Shown one piece after another: positions 34,850-43,781 of a stretch of 64,000 bases of DNA (within the stretch, counting starts at the first letter, position 1; each line of letters starts with the position of its first letter). The notes under the pieces were generated by a model that was not told where the DNA came from, did no database searches, and saw nothing but the letters and a program-made list of their open reading frames with translations. Both the position numbers and the translations under genes were made by a program. The stretch is from SpSt-501 sp037481615 (GTDB lineage Bacteria > Desulfobacterota > Desulfobacteria > Desulfobacterales > SpSt-501): the NCBI GenBank assembly GCA_037481615.1, contig JBBFLI010000005.1. The stretch is one strand, 5' to 3'.

Positions 34850-35596
34850 ATGAGTCGCGAAAAAACAAGGCCGGACTCCATGATGCCCCGCCTGAGCCTA
34901 ATGTTCCTCGCCGCTTCTCTGGCATTCGCCGCCGCGACTCCCACGGCGGGTGAGGAAGACTTCGCCAAGGCCCGCCGGGTCATGGTCGAGGGGCAGATCC
35001 GCGCCCGGGGCGTCAACCACCCGCAGGTGCTCCGGGTGATGGAGGAGGTCCCGCGCCACTGGTTCGTCCCCCCGCACCTGCACTCCTCCGCTTACCGCGA
35101 CCAGCCGCTTCCGATCGGCGAGGGGCAAACCATATCCCAACCCTACATCGTCGCCCTCATGACCGAGTTGATCGCGCCCCAGTCATCCGACCGCGTGCTC
35201 GAGATCGGTACCGGTTCGGGTTATCAGGCCGCGATTCTTTCCCGTTTGGTTTCAGAAGTTTATACGATCGAAATCAAGTCTAAGCTTTATCAACGGGCAA
35301 AAGACGCGTTGGCTGCGCGCGGCTTCACAAACGTGAACTGCCGCGAGGGGGACGGCTATTTCGGCTGGCCGGAAGCGGCCCCCTTCGATTCCGTCATGAT
35401 CACCGCCGCCGTCGATCACATCCCCCCGCCCCTGCTCGCCCAGCTGAAGGACGGCGGGCGCCTCGTTCTCCCCCTGGGCAGTCCTTTCGGCTACCAGAAC
35501 CTGGTCCTGGTAACGAAAAGGGGGGCTGAGGTGACGCTGCGGAACGTGACCGGCGTGCTCTTCGTCCCCCTGACAGGGCATGCCCTGAAGAATTGA
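34850..35596 (+). CDS. pcm: Protein-L-isoaspartate O-methyltransferase, exported form
   Basis: 248 residues. The catalytic core is typical: RDQPLPIGEGQTISQPYIVA, then the SAM loop VLEIGTGSGYQAAIL and YTIEIKS. It repairs isoaspartyl damage by methylation. Unusually, the N-terminus MMPRLSLMFLAASLAFAAAT (about 11-30) is a signal-peptide-like segment, so the enzyme may be periplasmic, where SAM is not expected. The start is uncertain: GAGGAG lies 17 bases before ATG 34850, and two in-frame ATGs (34880, 34883) precede the signal directly. Confidence 0.88.
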   Translation: MSREKTRPDSMMPRLSLMFLAASLAFAAATPTAGEEDFAKARRVMVEGQIRARGVNHPQVLRVMEEVPRHWFVPPHLHSSAYRDQPLPIGEGQTISQPYIVALMTELIAPQSSDRVLEIGTGSGYQAAILSRLVSEVYTIEIKSKLYQRAKDALAARGFTNVNCREGDGYFGWPEAAPFDSVMITAAVDHIPPPLLAQLKDGGRLVLPLGSPFGYQNLVLVTKRGAEVTLRNVTGVLFVPLTGHALKN

Positions 35597-35615
35597 TCGC
35601 CGCACAGGCTGCCGG

Positions 35616-38036
35616 ATGACCCCCGCCGTCTTCTTCTCCTCCGCCGCGGTGCTCGCCTTCGAAGTGCTCCTCGCCCGGGCCTTCGCCGTCACGCAGTGGA
35701 ATCATCTCTCCTTTCTCGTCATCGGCATCGCCCTCTTCGGTTATGCCGCCTCCGGGAGCTGGATCGCCTTCTCCGCAAAAGAACCCGCGTGTCGGACCGA
35801 TCCGTCAACGCCCGCCGTTCTCCTCACCCTTTCTCTCCTGGCGTCACTGTGCGCGCTGCGTTTCGTGCCCCTCGACTACCAGCGGCTTCTTCTCGAGCCG
35901 GTCCAGGCGGGCTATCTTTTCCTCAACTGCCTCGTCTTTTCCCTCCCCTTTTTCTTTGCCGGGGCGATCACCGCCTCGGCCTACCTGACCCGGCCGGAGA
36001 GAAGCGGCCGCATCTATGCCGCATCCCTTGCGGGATCGGCGACCGGTGTCGCCGCGCCGGCTTTTCTCTTGCCCTTTTTCAACCCGGGGACGCTGATCGC
36101 GGCGAGCGCGCTTCTTCCCCTCCTCCCCCTGCTGTGCCGGTTTTTACCGCCCGGAATCGCATCGTCCTCCTGCGGGCGGAGGGTACATGCCCGCAAAACG
36201 AAAGCCTTTGCCGCGATCGGCCTTCTCTTCGCCCTGGCCGCCCTGTCTCCCGGGGCCGACATCCTGCGCCGCCTTCCCCTTTCCGAATTCAAGTTTCTCA
36301 GCCACGCCCGCTCGTTTCCCGGAACCGAAATCCGCCGTGTGGCGCAGGATCTGCGCGGCGAGCTGGATCGGGTCCAAAGCCGCCACATCCGCTTCGCCCC
36401 CGGGCTGAGCCTGAATTATCGCGAGCCGCTCCCGGCGGCGGACGCCCTGGTGATCGACGGCGACCGGCCTGTCTTTCTCTATCCGCAAGGAACCGATCCG
36501 GCGCATTTCTCCACGATGTCCCTCTCCGGCCTCGTCTACCTTCTGCGCGATGGGCCGCCCCGACGGGTCCTCGTCGTCGTCTCCTCGGGAGGCCTTGCGC
36601 TTGCCGCCGCCCGCGCCGCCGGGGCGGCGGATATCCAGCTTTTCCATGCGAACCCCCATGTCGCCTCCCGTCTCGGCGGGCACTACGGCGTCCGATTCTC
36701 CTCCGGCCAGCTGCGCAGCGCACTTTCCCGCTCGCCGGCACCCTTCGACGTCATTCAGGTCGAGCACTGGGGGGCGAGCCTGCCCGGCGCCGAAGCGCTC
36801 GACCAGGAGCACCTCTTCACCCGCGAGGCCTTTCTCGCCTTTCTCGAGCGGCTTGCGCCCGAAGGGGTGCTGGCCGTCTCCTGCCGCCTCCGGCTCCCGC
36901 CCGCGGACACGCTCCGCCTGTGGGCGACCGCGGCTGACGCGCTCGCGCGCCTGGGGATCGAGTCGCCGCCGGAGCATCTCTGGGTCTTCCGCTCGTGGGA
37001 CAGCGTCCTGTTTCTCCTCTTTCGCTCCCCCCCGCCGAACCGCGAGGAGCTGTTGTCGCGAGCGCAGGCGCTGCGCTTCGACCTCGTCTACGCCCGAAAC
37101 GCCGCTCCCGGGCTGGCCAACCGCTTCCATGTCTTCGACCGGCCCTATCTCTTCGAAGAGCACCGACGTCTCGAGGAGGCATGGGAGAGAGGCGGAACCG
37201 GGCGCTATTTCCGCGAGTCCCTCCTTTCCGTCACCCCGCAGGGCGATCTTCGGCCCTTCCCCGGGAGCCAGGTGAAGTGGACCCGGCTCGCCGAACTCCA
37301 CCGCGCGCTCGGCGGCCGGGCGCACGTCCTCGGCTGGGCGGGCGAGGTGCTCGTCGCCTTGACCCTCGCCGGCGCCCTGACCGCGGCGATCGCGCTGCTC
37401 CTGCTGCCGCGGCTTTTTTCGCATCGCCGCCGGATCATCCCTTCCCGTGCGGGAGTTTTCGTTTTTCTCGCCCTGGGCGGGGGGTACATCTTTGCCGAGC
37501 TCTTCTTTCTATACGTCGGCAACTTCTGGCTGGGGGACCCCGGAACGAGCCTCGTTTTCACTCTGGGGGGGTTCCTCATCGCCTCGAGCATCGGCGGCCT
37601 CGTCTCCGGCGGGATCGGCGCCGCCCGAATGAAACACGCCGCGTTTTTTGCCGCCCTGGGTTTTCTTCTTCCGGCCGCGGCAGCGCTTCTCGGGCTGTCC
37701 TCGACCGCCGCGCTGGAGGCTCCCCGACGCTTCCTGTTCCATGCCGGTCTGGTCCTCGTCGCGGGGTTTACCGCAGGTCTTCCCTTCGCCCCGGCCATGC
37801 GCCATTTCGTCACCGAGCCGCGCGTCAAGGCGTACGCCTGGGCGGCGAACGGTTGTGCCTCGGCCGTCGCCTCGATCGCCTCCGCGGCGATCGCCCTCGA
37901 GATCGGCCTGCACGGGATCGCCGCCGCTTCCTTGCTCTGCTATGCGGCCGCCTTCGGCGCATTCGCCCTTTCACACCGGCGAGCGGCGCCGCGGAAGCCC
38001 CCCGCCGGTATCGACTTTAGGAGGCTCGCACCCTGA
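35616..38036 (+). CDS. Spermidine synthase-like multi-pass membrane protein
   Basis: 806 residues. Two hydrophobic blocks (about 1-200 and 565-800), each with several membrane helices, flank a soluble Rossmann domain. That domain contains RRVLVVVSSGGLALAAARA, the degenerate SAM/propylamine pocket, and FDVIQVEHWGASLPG. The plan is that of the fused MFS-like/spermidine-synthase proteins of deltaproteobacteria, whose activity is not established. It follows pcm by 20 bases and its stop overlaps the small downstream gene, so it sits in the middle of an operon. Confidence 0.82.
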   Translation: MTPAVFFSSAAVLAFEVLLARAFAVTQWNHLSFLVIGIALFGYAASGSWIAFSAKEPACRTDPSTPAVLLTLSLLASLCALRFVPLDYQRLLLEPVQAGYLFLNCLVFSLPFFFAGAITASAYLTRPERSGRIYAASLAGSATGVAAPAFLLPFFNPGTLIAASALLPLLPLLCRFLPPGIASSSCGRRVHARKTKAFAAIGLLFALAALSPGADILRRLPLSEFKFLSHARSFPGTEIRRVAQDLRGELDRVQSRHIRFAPGLSLNYREPLPAADALVIDGDRPVFLYPQGTDPAHFSTMSLSGLVYLLRDGPPRRVLVVVSSGGLALAAARAAGAADIQLFHANPHVASRLGGHYGVRFSSGQLRSALSRSPAPFDVIQVEHWGASLPGAEALDQEHLFTREAFLAFLERLAPEGVLAVSCRLRLPPADTLRLWATAADALARLGIESPPEHLWVFRSWDSVLFLLFRSPPPNREELLSRAQALRFDLVYARNAAPGLANRFHVFDRPYLFEEHRRLEEAWERGGTGRYFRESLLSVTPQGDLRPFPGSQVKWTRLAELHRALGGRAHVLGWAGEVLVALTLAGALTAAIALLLLPRLFSHRRRIIPSRAGVFVFLALGGGYIFAELFFLYVGNFWLGDPGTSLVFTLGGFLIASSIGGLVSGGIGAARMKHAAFFAALGFLLPAAAALLGLSSTAALEAPRRFLFHAGLVLVAGFTAGLPFAPAMRHFVTEPRVKAYAWAANGCASAVASIASAAIALEIGLHGIAAASLLCYAAAFGAFALSHRRAAPRKPPAGIDFRRLAP

Positions 38037-38299
38037 TGGAGATCCGGGTCGAACCGGGGGATGAAGCCCTGCTTTCCGGTCCCCTGTCGCCGCGTGCGGT
38101 CTGGTTGGGCGAACGCAGGCTCGCCGTGGTCGAGGTCCTCGACCGCTGGGCGGGGGCGGAAGCCGACTACGTGAAAATCCGCGCCGAGGACGGTGGGCTG
38201 TACATCCTACGCCGGGAGCTGCGCACCGGGCTCTGGGAGCTGGCCGCCTATCAGGGGCCGGAGATTTCGGCCACCGGTGCCGGTGGGAACGATGTCTGA
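38036..38299 (+). CDS. Small conserved-looking protein, unknown
   Basis: 87 residues overlapping the previous stop by one base (TGATG). It contains AVWLGERRLAVVEVLDRWAG and YVKIRAEDGGLYILRREL, a beta-rich pattern reminiscent of small DUF6504-type proteins, but I cannot be sure of the family. Coupled translation supports it being real. Confidence 0.6.
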   Translation: MEIRVEPGDEALLSGPLSPRAVWLGERRLAVVEVLDRWAGAEADYVKIRAEDGGLYILRRELRTGLWELAAYQGPEISATGAGGNDV

Positions 38300-38367
38300 G
38301 CGGGCCGGCTTGCTTTTGCCGCGCGGCATGGTTACAGGTGAAAAAAATCGAAGGTCAAGGGGGCGAA

Positions 38368-38871
38368 ATGAGCGAGGACCGGGCGATCGAGATCTTGAAA
38401 AATGCGATTCTGCTTGAAAAACGAGGCAAGGCCTTCTACGGCAAGGTGGCCTCCCAGGCGGCCGCGAAGGCCGTCGCCGATTTCTTCCGCCTGATGGCCG
38501 AGGAAGAGGAGAAACACATCCGTCTGCTCTCGGAGCAGTTCAAGTCTTACCTGAAAGGCGGCCGCTTCCAGCCCGCCGGGACTCGCGGGACCGAGGAGTT
38601 CCAGACAGCCGCCGAGGTGCTGCGCCCCGAGATGCGCCGACAGATCGCCGCCGCGGAGTTCGAAGCCGCCGCCGTGGCCGCCGCCATGGGTTTCGAGAAG
38701 GCGGCGGTCGAACTCTACGCCAAGCGGGCTGCGGAAGCCGTCGACCCGGACGAGAAATCGCTCTACGGGTGGCTCGCCCGCTGGGAGACGGGGCACCTCG
38801 AGTTTCTCGCCCGGCTCGACCGGGAAATCACGGAGACGATCTGGCACGACAACCGCTTCTGGCCTTTCTGA
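38368..38871 (+). CDS. Ferritin-like / rubrerythrin-type di-iron protein
   Basis: 167 residues from the ATG at 38368, preceded by AGGGGG (a GTG ten codons earlier is possible). Helical throughout with the di-iron ligands of a ferritin-like bundle: Glu in LLEKRGKAFY, EEEEKHIRLL (ExxH), Glu in FEAAAVAAAMGFEKAAV, and ETGHLEFL (ExxH). No rubredoxin domain is attached, but the small zinc-ribbon gene at 39790 is nearby on the other strand. The likely role is peroxide/iron handling under anaerobic life. Confidence 0.85.
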   Translation: MSEDRAIEILKNAILLEKRGKAFYGKVASQAAAKAVADFFRLMAEEEEKHIRLLSEQFKSYLKGGRFQPAGTRGTEEFQTAAEVLRPEMRRQIAAAEFEAAAVAAAMGFEKAAVELYAKRAAEAVDPDEKSLYGWLARWETGHLEFLARLDREITETIWHDNRFWPF

Positions 38872-38913
38872 CTCCGCGCCGGGAGCGGGAATCGATCGGA
38901 CCCGGAAAAGCCT

Positions 38914-39690
38914 TCAGCGGTTCCTCCAGACCGGGGGACGCTTCTCCAGAAAAGCGCGGATCCCCTCCCGGGCGTCCTCGGCGAGGAGGTTGAGCGCGAT
39001 CGTGTGCTTGGCGTAGTGGAGCGCCTTCTCGTCGGTGGCGTCCACTTGCGCGTAGAAACCCTGTTTCCCGATCGCCAGCACGAGTCGGCTGGCGCGCGCG
39101 ATCTCCGCGGCCAGCTGCTCGGTTTCGCCGCTCAACCTCTCGGCGGGCACGACGCGGTTGACGAGCCCCAGCCGGCAGGCCTCCGCGGCCGGCACCTCCC
39201 TTCCCGTGAGGAGCATTTCGAGTGCCGCCTTGCGGCCGATCGCGCGGCTGAGGGCCGTCATCGGGGTCGTGCAGAAGAGGCCGATTTTGACCCCCGGCGC
39301 GGCGAAGCGCGCCCCCTCCTCGGCGACGGCAAGATCGCACCAGGCGACGAGCTGGCAGCCGGCCGCGGTCGCCATGCCCTGCACCTGGGCGATCACGGGC
39401 TGCGGGATCTCGTGCAAAAGCTGCATCATGCGGTTGCAGCGGTCGAAGATCTCCCGCGCCGCGTGCATCCCCACGTCCTTCATCTCCGAGAGATCGTGCC
39501 CGGCGCAGAAATGTCTGCCTGCGCCGCGGATGACGATCACCTTGATTCCCTCATCGCCTGCCGCCTCTTGCAGTGCATGGATGATCTCGGCGATCATGCG
39601 GCGGGAGAGGGCATTGGCTTTCTGGGGATGGTTCAGGGTGAGAAAGCCGACCGGCCCGCGGGCTTCGTAAAGGATCCGTTCGTAGTCCAT
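38914..39690 (-). CDS. Enoyl-CoA hydratase/isomerase family protein
   Basis: 258 residues. LTLNHPQKANALSRRMIAE starts the crotonase core; FCAGHDLSEM is the first oxyanion strand and QGMATAAGCQLVAWCDLAVA the second. The usual GGG of the second strand is replaced by TAAG, so the substrate may differ from simple enoyl-CoA. AGGGGG precedes the ATG. Confidence 0.9.
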   Translation of the reverse strand: MDYERILYEARGPVGFLTLNHPQKANALSRRMIAEIIHALQEAAGDEGIKVIVIRGAGRHFCAGHDLSEMKDVGMHAAREIFDRCNRMMQLLHEIPQPVIAQVQGMATAAGCQLVAWCDLAVAEEGARFAAPGVKIGLFCTTPMTALSRAIGRKAALEMLLTGREVPAAEACRLGLVNRVVPAERLSGETEQLAAEIARASRLVLAIGKQGFYAQVDATDEKALHYAKHTIALNLLAEDAREGIRAFLEKRPPVWRNR

Positions 39691-39711
39691 GCCGCCCCCT
39701 TGTTTTGCAAA

Positions 39712-39740
39712 TCAAAAGGGCGGCGTCGCCGCCGCCCTTC
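39712..39740 (-). terminator. Terminator of the zinc-ribbon gene
   Basis: On the minus strand GGGCGGCGGCGACGCCGCCC forms a stem-loop followed by TTTTGATTT. It lies 50 bases after the stop of the zinc-ribbon gene and just before the enoyl-CoA hydratase ribosome site. Confidence 0.7.
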
Positions 39741-39789
39741 TCCGTTGGCCCGCCCGGGGAGAAATGAGCCTCGCCCGGTCGTCCTGCGC

Positions 39790-39984
39790 TCACTGTCCGC
39801 CGCGTCCATCGTCACAGGCGTCGTCATCGCGATGAAAGCGGGAATGTTCCGCCGTAGGGCTCAGGTCGCAAACCGGGAGTTTTTCGGCCGTGCGCATCGG
39901 TTTGCCGCAGCACTCGGGCACTCCCGACTCCTTTTCCGACGTCTCTTTGCGCTTCCCGCAGTTCTCACATTCGAACACCGTCAT
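39790..39984 (-). CDS. Small zinc-ribbon/rubredoxin-like protein
   Basis: 64 residues. FECENCGKRKETSEKESG and PECCGKPMRTAEKLPVC give four cysteines spaced for a metal knuckle pair, with a charged tail of D/H/R. Similar small proteins occur near rubrerythrins. AAGGAGG lies ahead of the ATG. The function is not known. Confidence 0.7.
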   Translation of the reverse strand: MTVFECENCGKRKETSEKESGVPECCGKPMRTAEKLPVCDLSPTAEHSRFHRDDDACDDGRGGQ

Positions 39985-40074
39985 GGCGGCCTCCTTGTCA
40001 CCCCGGATCGCTTGCGAATTTAGGCAATTTGAAACCGCAGTGTCAAGAGCAGAAAGCGGCGATCCCCGCGGCGG

Positions 40075-41316
40075 TCAGGCGGTCAAGACCCCGACCACGG
40101 CGCCGACGAGGCAGCAGGTGATCGTCCCGGAGACGAGCGATCGCATACCGAGGCTCACGATCTCCGCTCGCCGCTCGGGGGCCATGGCGCCCAGGCCGCC
40201 GATCATGATCCCGAGACTCCCCGGGTTGGCGAAACCGCAGAGGGCGTAGGTGAGAATGAGCAGGCTCCGCTCCCCGAGCACCCCCTGCGGCAGGCGCGCC
40301 ATCTCCACGTAGGCGATGAGTTCGTTCAAGACGGTCTTCTTGCCCATGAGCGCACCCGCGGCTTGCGCCTCGCCCCAGGGGACGCCCATCAACCAGCAGA
40401 CCGGCGCCATGAGCGCGCCCAGGAGACGCTCGAGGCTCACCGGGGATCCCCCCCAACCCGGGATCAGGCCGAGACCCAGGTTCACCAGGTGCACGAGAGC
40501 CACCAGAACGATCAGCATGGCGACGATTTGAAACAGGAGCTCGATCCCCTGGATCGTTCCCCGGGTCACGGCGTCCACCGCGCCCGAGGCGGTCTCGGGC
40601 GGTCGCGCTTCGCCCTCGGTGACCTCCGCCGTTTCCGGGATCATGATCTTCGCTACCGTGATCGATGCGGGCAGGCTGAGCAGCGAGGCGACCAAGATGT
40701 GCCCCAGGGCGTCGGGCACCCGATCGCGCAGCAGAGCCGCGTAGAGCGCCATGACCGTGCCGGCGATGTTCGCCATGCCGCAGGTCATGACCGAAAAGAG
40801 CTCGCTTCGCGTGAGGCGGGCCAAATACGGGCGGATGAAGAGCGGCGCCTCCACCATGCCGACGAAGACGTTCACCGAGTTCGCGAGCCCCTCGGCCCCG
40901 CCGATGCCGAGCGTCTTTTTCAGGCCGAAGGAAAAGACGCGCACGATCCAGGGCAGAACGCCCCAGTAGAAGAGAAGCGAGGAGAGGGCGCTCATCAAGA
41001 GCACCATGGGCAGGGCCTGGAAAGCGAGGATGAAGCCTGCGCCGGGATAGGGCTCGGTGAAGGGAAGCGGGCCGCCGCCCAGGTAACCGAAAACGAAGGA
41101 GGTGCCGGCGAGCGAGGCCTCCTGCAGCGAGGCGACCAGGCGGTTGAGGAGCGAGAACACCTCGCGCGCCGGCGGCACCTTGAGCAGAAGCAGTCCGCCG
41201 AGGAAGGTGAGCAACACCCCCTTGGCGACAAGCCGCGGGTCGACCCGGCGGCGTTTCTCGCCCAGTCCCCAGGCAAGCAGCAGAAAGCAAAGGACCCCCA
41301 GCGCGCTTTGCCACAT
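40075..41316 (-). CDS. Concentrative nucleoside transporter (CNT/NupC family)
   Basis: 413 residues, typical of NupC. Multi-pass protein with QALPMVLLMSALSSLLFYWG, the family stretch FVGMVEAPLFIRPYLARLTR and MTCGMANIAGTVMALYAALL. It imports nucleosides using a sodium or proton gradient. It starts two bases after the stop of the methyltransferase, whose coding region carries its GGAGG site; the pair is one transcription unit. Confidence 0.9.
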   Translation of the reverse strand: MWQSALGVLCFLLLAWGLGEKRRRVDPRLVAKGVLLTFLGGLLLLKVPPAREVFSLLNRLVASLQEASLAGTSFVFGYLGGGPLPFTEPYPGAGFILAFQALPMVLLMSALSSLLFYWGVLPWIVRVFSFGLKKTLGIGGAEGLANSVNVFVGMVEAPLFIRPYLARLTRSELFSVMTCGMANIAGTVMALYAALLRDRVPDALGHILVASLLSLPASITVAKIMIPETAEVTEGEARPPETASGAVDAVTRGTIQGIELLFQIVAMLIVLVALVHLVNLGLGLIPGWGGSPVSLERLLGALMAPVCWLMGVPWGEAQAAGALMGKKTVLNELIAYVEMARLPQGVLGERSLLILTYALCGFANPGSLGIMIGGLGAMAPERRAEIVSLGMRSLVSGTITCCLVGAVVGVLTA

Positions 41317-41318
41317 CC

Positions 41319-41888
41319 TCAGCCTCCGCCCCTGCGGCGGGCGACGAGCGAAGCCAGTCTCCTCGGCCCCTCCCCTTCGCCTTCGGTCTCGAACTCGCGG
41401 TAGGAGAGCACATGGAGGGCAAGAAAACTGTGCAGGAGCTCGTTTTCCCTCAGGTAGTAGTCGCGGCGGCGACGGCCGGTGGCGGCGGCGGGATCGGGGG
41501 GCTCGAGCAGGCTCTCGAAAATGAGCACGCCCCCCGGCCGCAGGCCCTCGCGCAACCCGGGGAAAAGCCGGCGGTTCACGTAGAGGACATTCACGATCAG
41601 GTCGTAGCGCTCCCGCGGGATGTCGAAGAGATCGAGATCGGCGCAGACCGCCCGGACCCGCGGGTTTTTCCCCGCGAAGCGGGAAAGCCCCTCCTCGGCG
41701 ATATCCACGGCGTCGACCGCGAATCCCTGTTCGGCGAGGAAGAGAGCGTTTCTGCCGTTGCCGGCCGCCACGTCCAGCGCGCGCCGGCCCGGGGCGAGGG
41801 CGAAGAAATCCCGGACGACCTCCGCGGGCTCGCGGGGGGAATCCTGGCGGCGGTACTTCTCGTTCCAGTGCAGGCGGTCCGCGAGCAA
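41319..41888 (-). CDS. SAM-dependent methyltransferase (TTG start)
   Basis: 189 residues. LDVAAGNGRNALFLAEQGF is the SAM loop, VDAVDIAEEGL the acidic end of strand 2, and LIVNVLYVNRRLFPGL the motif IV region. It resembles TehB-type or ubiquinone-type methyltransferases. The best start is TTG at 41888: GGAGG lies seven bases ahead and no ATG or GTG occurs between it and the divergent gene. It shares a 53-base divergent region with the molybdoenzyme gene. Confidence 0.8.
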   Translation of the reverse strand: MLADRLHWNEKYRRQDSPREPAEVVRDFFALAPGRRALDVAAGNGRNALFLAEQGFAVDAVDIAEEGLSRFAGKNPRVRAVCADLDLFDIPRERYDLIVNVLYVNRRLFPGLREGLRPGGVLIFESLLEPPDPAAATGRRRRDYYLRENELLHSFLALHVLSYREFETEGEGEGPRRLASLVARRRGGG

Positions 41889-41941
41889 GTCAGCCTCCGC
41901 GGCCTTGGAAACTCGAGCCCGCTCTGCTATCCTGGCGGCGC

Positions 41942-42646
41942 ATGCAGAACGCGAAGCGTCCCTGCCCCACCGCGGGCTTCGAGAGGTCTTCCGGCCCGGC
42001 TCTACCGGGGCGGCGGCGTTTTCTCGCCCGGCTTCTCGCCTTGGCGGGCATGACGGCCGGTTTCCGTATCTCGGGGGGGGCCTCCGCATCCCCCCCCACC
42101 CGGCGGATCCTCCCCCCCGGCACCCGGGCCGAGACCCTGCTCGAAGAAAACCCGGCCCATCTCGACATCCGCCACCTCGAGATCACCCCGCCCGGGCTGC
42201 GCGGGGTGATGGGCCAGAGAGCCGCGCCGGTCGAGCTCAAGGATTTCGCGCTCACCGTCGAAGGCCTCGTGGAGCGGACCATCCGCCTGCCCTACGGGGA
42301 ATTGACCGCCCTGCCCTCTGTCGCGCGTCGCGCGCTGCTCGTCTGCCCGGGGACCTTTTCGTTTCTTGCGCTCTGGAAGGGGGTCCGCCTGGTCGAACTC
42401 CTCGAGCGCGCGGGAAGGCGCGCGGGGGCGCGCTTCGTCGACATCGCAACCCGCCCGGATGCTTACGGCGGCCGCGTCGAGCGCTTTTCGCTCGCGGAAA
42501 TCGGCTCCGACCGCCTCCTTCTTGCCTGGGCGGTCGACGGCGGCCCCTTGCCCGAGCCCCACGGCCATCCCCTTCGGCTCGTCGCCGAGGACCGCTACGG
42601 AAACCTCTGGGTCAAGTACGTCGAGTTCGTGCGTCTCGTCGGCTGA
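41942..42646 (+). CDS. Sulfite-oxidase-fold molybdopterin protein (YedY/MsrP-like)
   Basis: 234 residues. A Tat-type signal (GRRRFLARLLALAGMTAGF) indicates folded export with its molybdenum cofactor. The domain has FALTVEGLVERTIRLPYGEL at the front and LLVCPGTFSFLALWKGV, whose Cys is the expected molybdenum ligand, then WVKYVEF at the end. It lacks the C-terminal dimer domain of true sulfite oxidase. No MsrQ/YedZ haem partner is visible, so the electron donor is unknown. Confidence 0.82.
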   Translation: MQNAKRPCPTAGFERSSGPALPGRRRFLARLLALAGMTAGFRISGGASASPPTRRILPPGTRAETLLEENPAHLDIRHLEITPPGLRGVMGQRAAPVELKDFALTVEGLVERTIRLPYGELTALPSVARRALLVCPGTFSFLALWKGVRLVELLERAGRRAGARFVDIATRPDAYGGRVERFSLAEIGSDRLLLAWAVDGGPLPEPHGHPLRLVAEDRYGNLWVKYVEFVRLVG

Positions 42647-42668
42647 AAGCAAAAGGCGCCGACGCCTG
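42646..42668 (-). terminator. Possible terminator of pdxA
   Basis: On the minus strand AGGCG-TCGG-CGCCT forms a short stem-loop followed by TTTGCTTTC, 17 bases past the pdxA stop. Weak stem but good U-tract. Confidence 0.45.
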
Positions 42669-42684
42669 AACCGCGGGCTCCCGT

Positions 42685-43722
42685 TCAGCTCCGCGGGCGG
42701 CCGCCGGCGAGCCGGGCCGCAAGGCGGATCGCCTCGATCATCGATTGCGGGTTCGCCCGCCCCTCGCCCGCTTTCCCGAAGGCCGTCCCGTGATCCACCG
42801 AAACGCGGATGATCGGCAGACCCAAGGTCACGTTCACCCCCGCCATCTGACCCCAGGAGCCGCTGCGGGCGTCGAACTGAAAGCCCACGAGCTTGGTCGG
42901 GATATGGCCCTGGTCATGGTACATGACGACGACCAGGTCGTACATCCCGCCGCGCATTTTGGAGAAGACCGTGTCCGCCGGAAGCGGCCCCTCGGCGTCG
43001 ATTCCTACGGCGCGGGCGTCGGCGACGGCCGGGGCGATCTCCTCGTCATCCTCGCGCCCGAAGAGCCCGCCCTCGCCGCAGTGGGGGTTCAAGCCGGCGA
43101 CCGCGATCCGGGGCTTTTCGATCCCCAGGCGCCGGAGCGCCTCATGGGCGAGGCGGATCACCTCGAGAACCCGACCCCGCTTCACCCGCTCACAGGCCTC
43201 GCGCAGCGAGACATGGGTCGAGACGTGGGCCACGCGGAAGTCCCCCTCGGCGAGCATCATCGAGTAGTTGCGCGTCCCGGTCAGCTCGGCGTAGATCTCG
43301 GTGTGGCCGGCGTAGTGATATCCCGCGGCGTTGATCGCCGCCTTGTTGATCGGGCCGGTCACGGTGGCGTCGATCTCGCCCGCCATGGCGAGCTCGATCA
43401 CCTTGGCCACGTACTCGAAGGAGGCCTTCCCCTGCTCGGCCGTCACCTGCTTGTGGCGGAGCTGTTCCAGGGGCATGTTTTCGAGATCGAAGACATCGAT
43501 CGTGCCGAAGGAAAACCGCGCTGCCGCGACGCGCCGGCAGGAGGCGGTCTTGAGCTCGAGCCGGCTGAAGCGCACCGCGTTCTCGATGACGCGCGCATCC
43601 CCCACGACGAGCGGCCTGCAGATGTCGTAGATCTCTCTTTCGGCGAGCGCCTTGGCGCAGATCTCGGGGCCGATGCCCCCGGGATCCCCCATGCTGATGC
43701 CGACGATCGGAAGCCGTTCCAT
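42685..43722 (-). CDS. pdxA: PdxA-family 4-phosphohydroxythreonine (or phospho-sugar-acid) dehydrogenase
   Basis: 345 residues from the ATG at 43722, with AAGGA ahead. ISMGDPGGIGPEICAKAL and VTGPINKAAINAAGYHYAGH are family hallmarks; LNPHCGEGGLFGREDDEEI and MYHDQGHIPTK carry the metal ligands. Classical PdxA acts in vitamin B6 synthesis; the PdxA2 branch oxidises phospho-D-threonate/erythronate. The neighbours (larA, GatZ, TRAP) favour a catabolic role, but sequence alone does not decide. Confidence 0.9.
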   Translation of the reverse strand: MERLPIVGISMGDPGGIGPEICAKALAEREIYDICRPLVVGDARVIENAVRFSRLELKTASCRRVAAARFSFGTIDVFDLENMPLEQLRHKQVTAEQGKASFEYVAKVIELAMAGEIDATVTGPINKAAINAAGYHYAGHTEIYAELTGTRNYSMMLAEGDFRVAHVSTHVSLREACERVKRGRVLEVIRLAHEALRRLGIEKPRIAVAGLNPHCGEGGLFGREDDEEIAPAVADARAVGIDAEGPLPADTVFSKMRGGMYDLVVVMYHDQGHIPTKLVGFQFDARSGSWGQMAGVNVTLGLPIIRVSVDHGTAFGKAGEGRANPQSMIEAIRLAARLAGGRPRS

Positions 43723-43781
43723 GTCGTTCCTTTTCACTGCAGATTCCGTGAGCCGGTCGCCTTGGGTCTCCCCGCGGCGCA

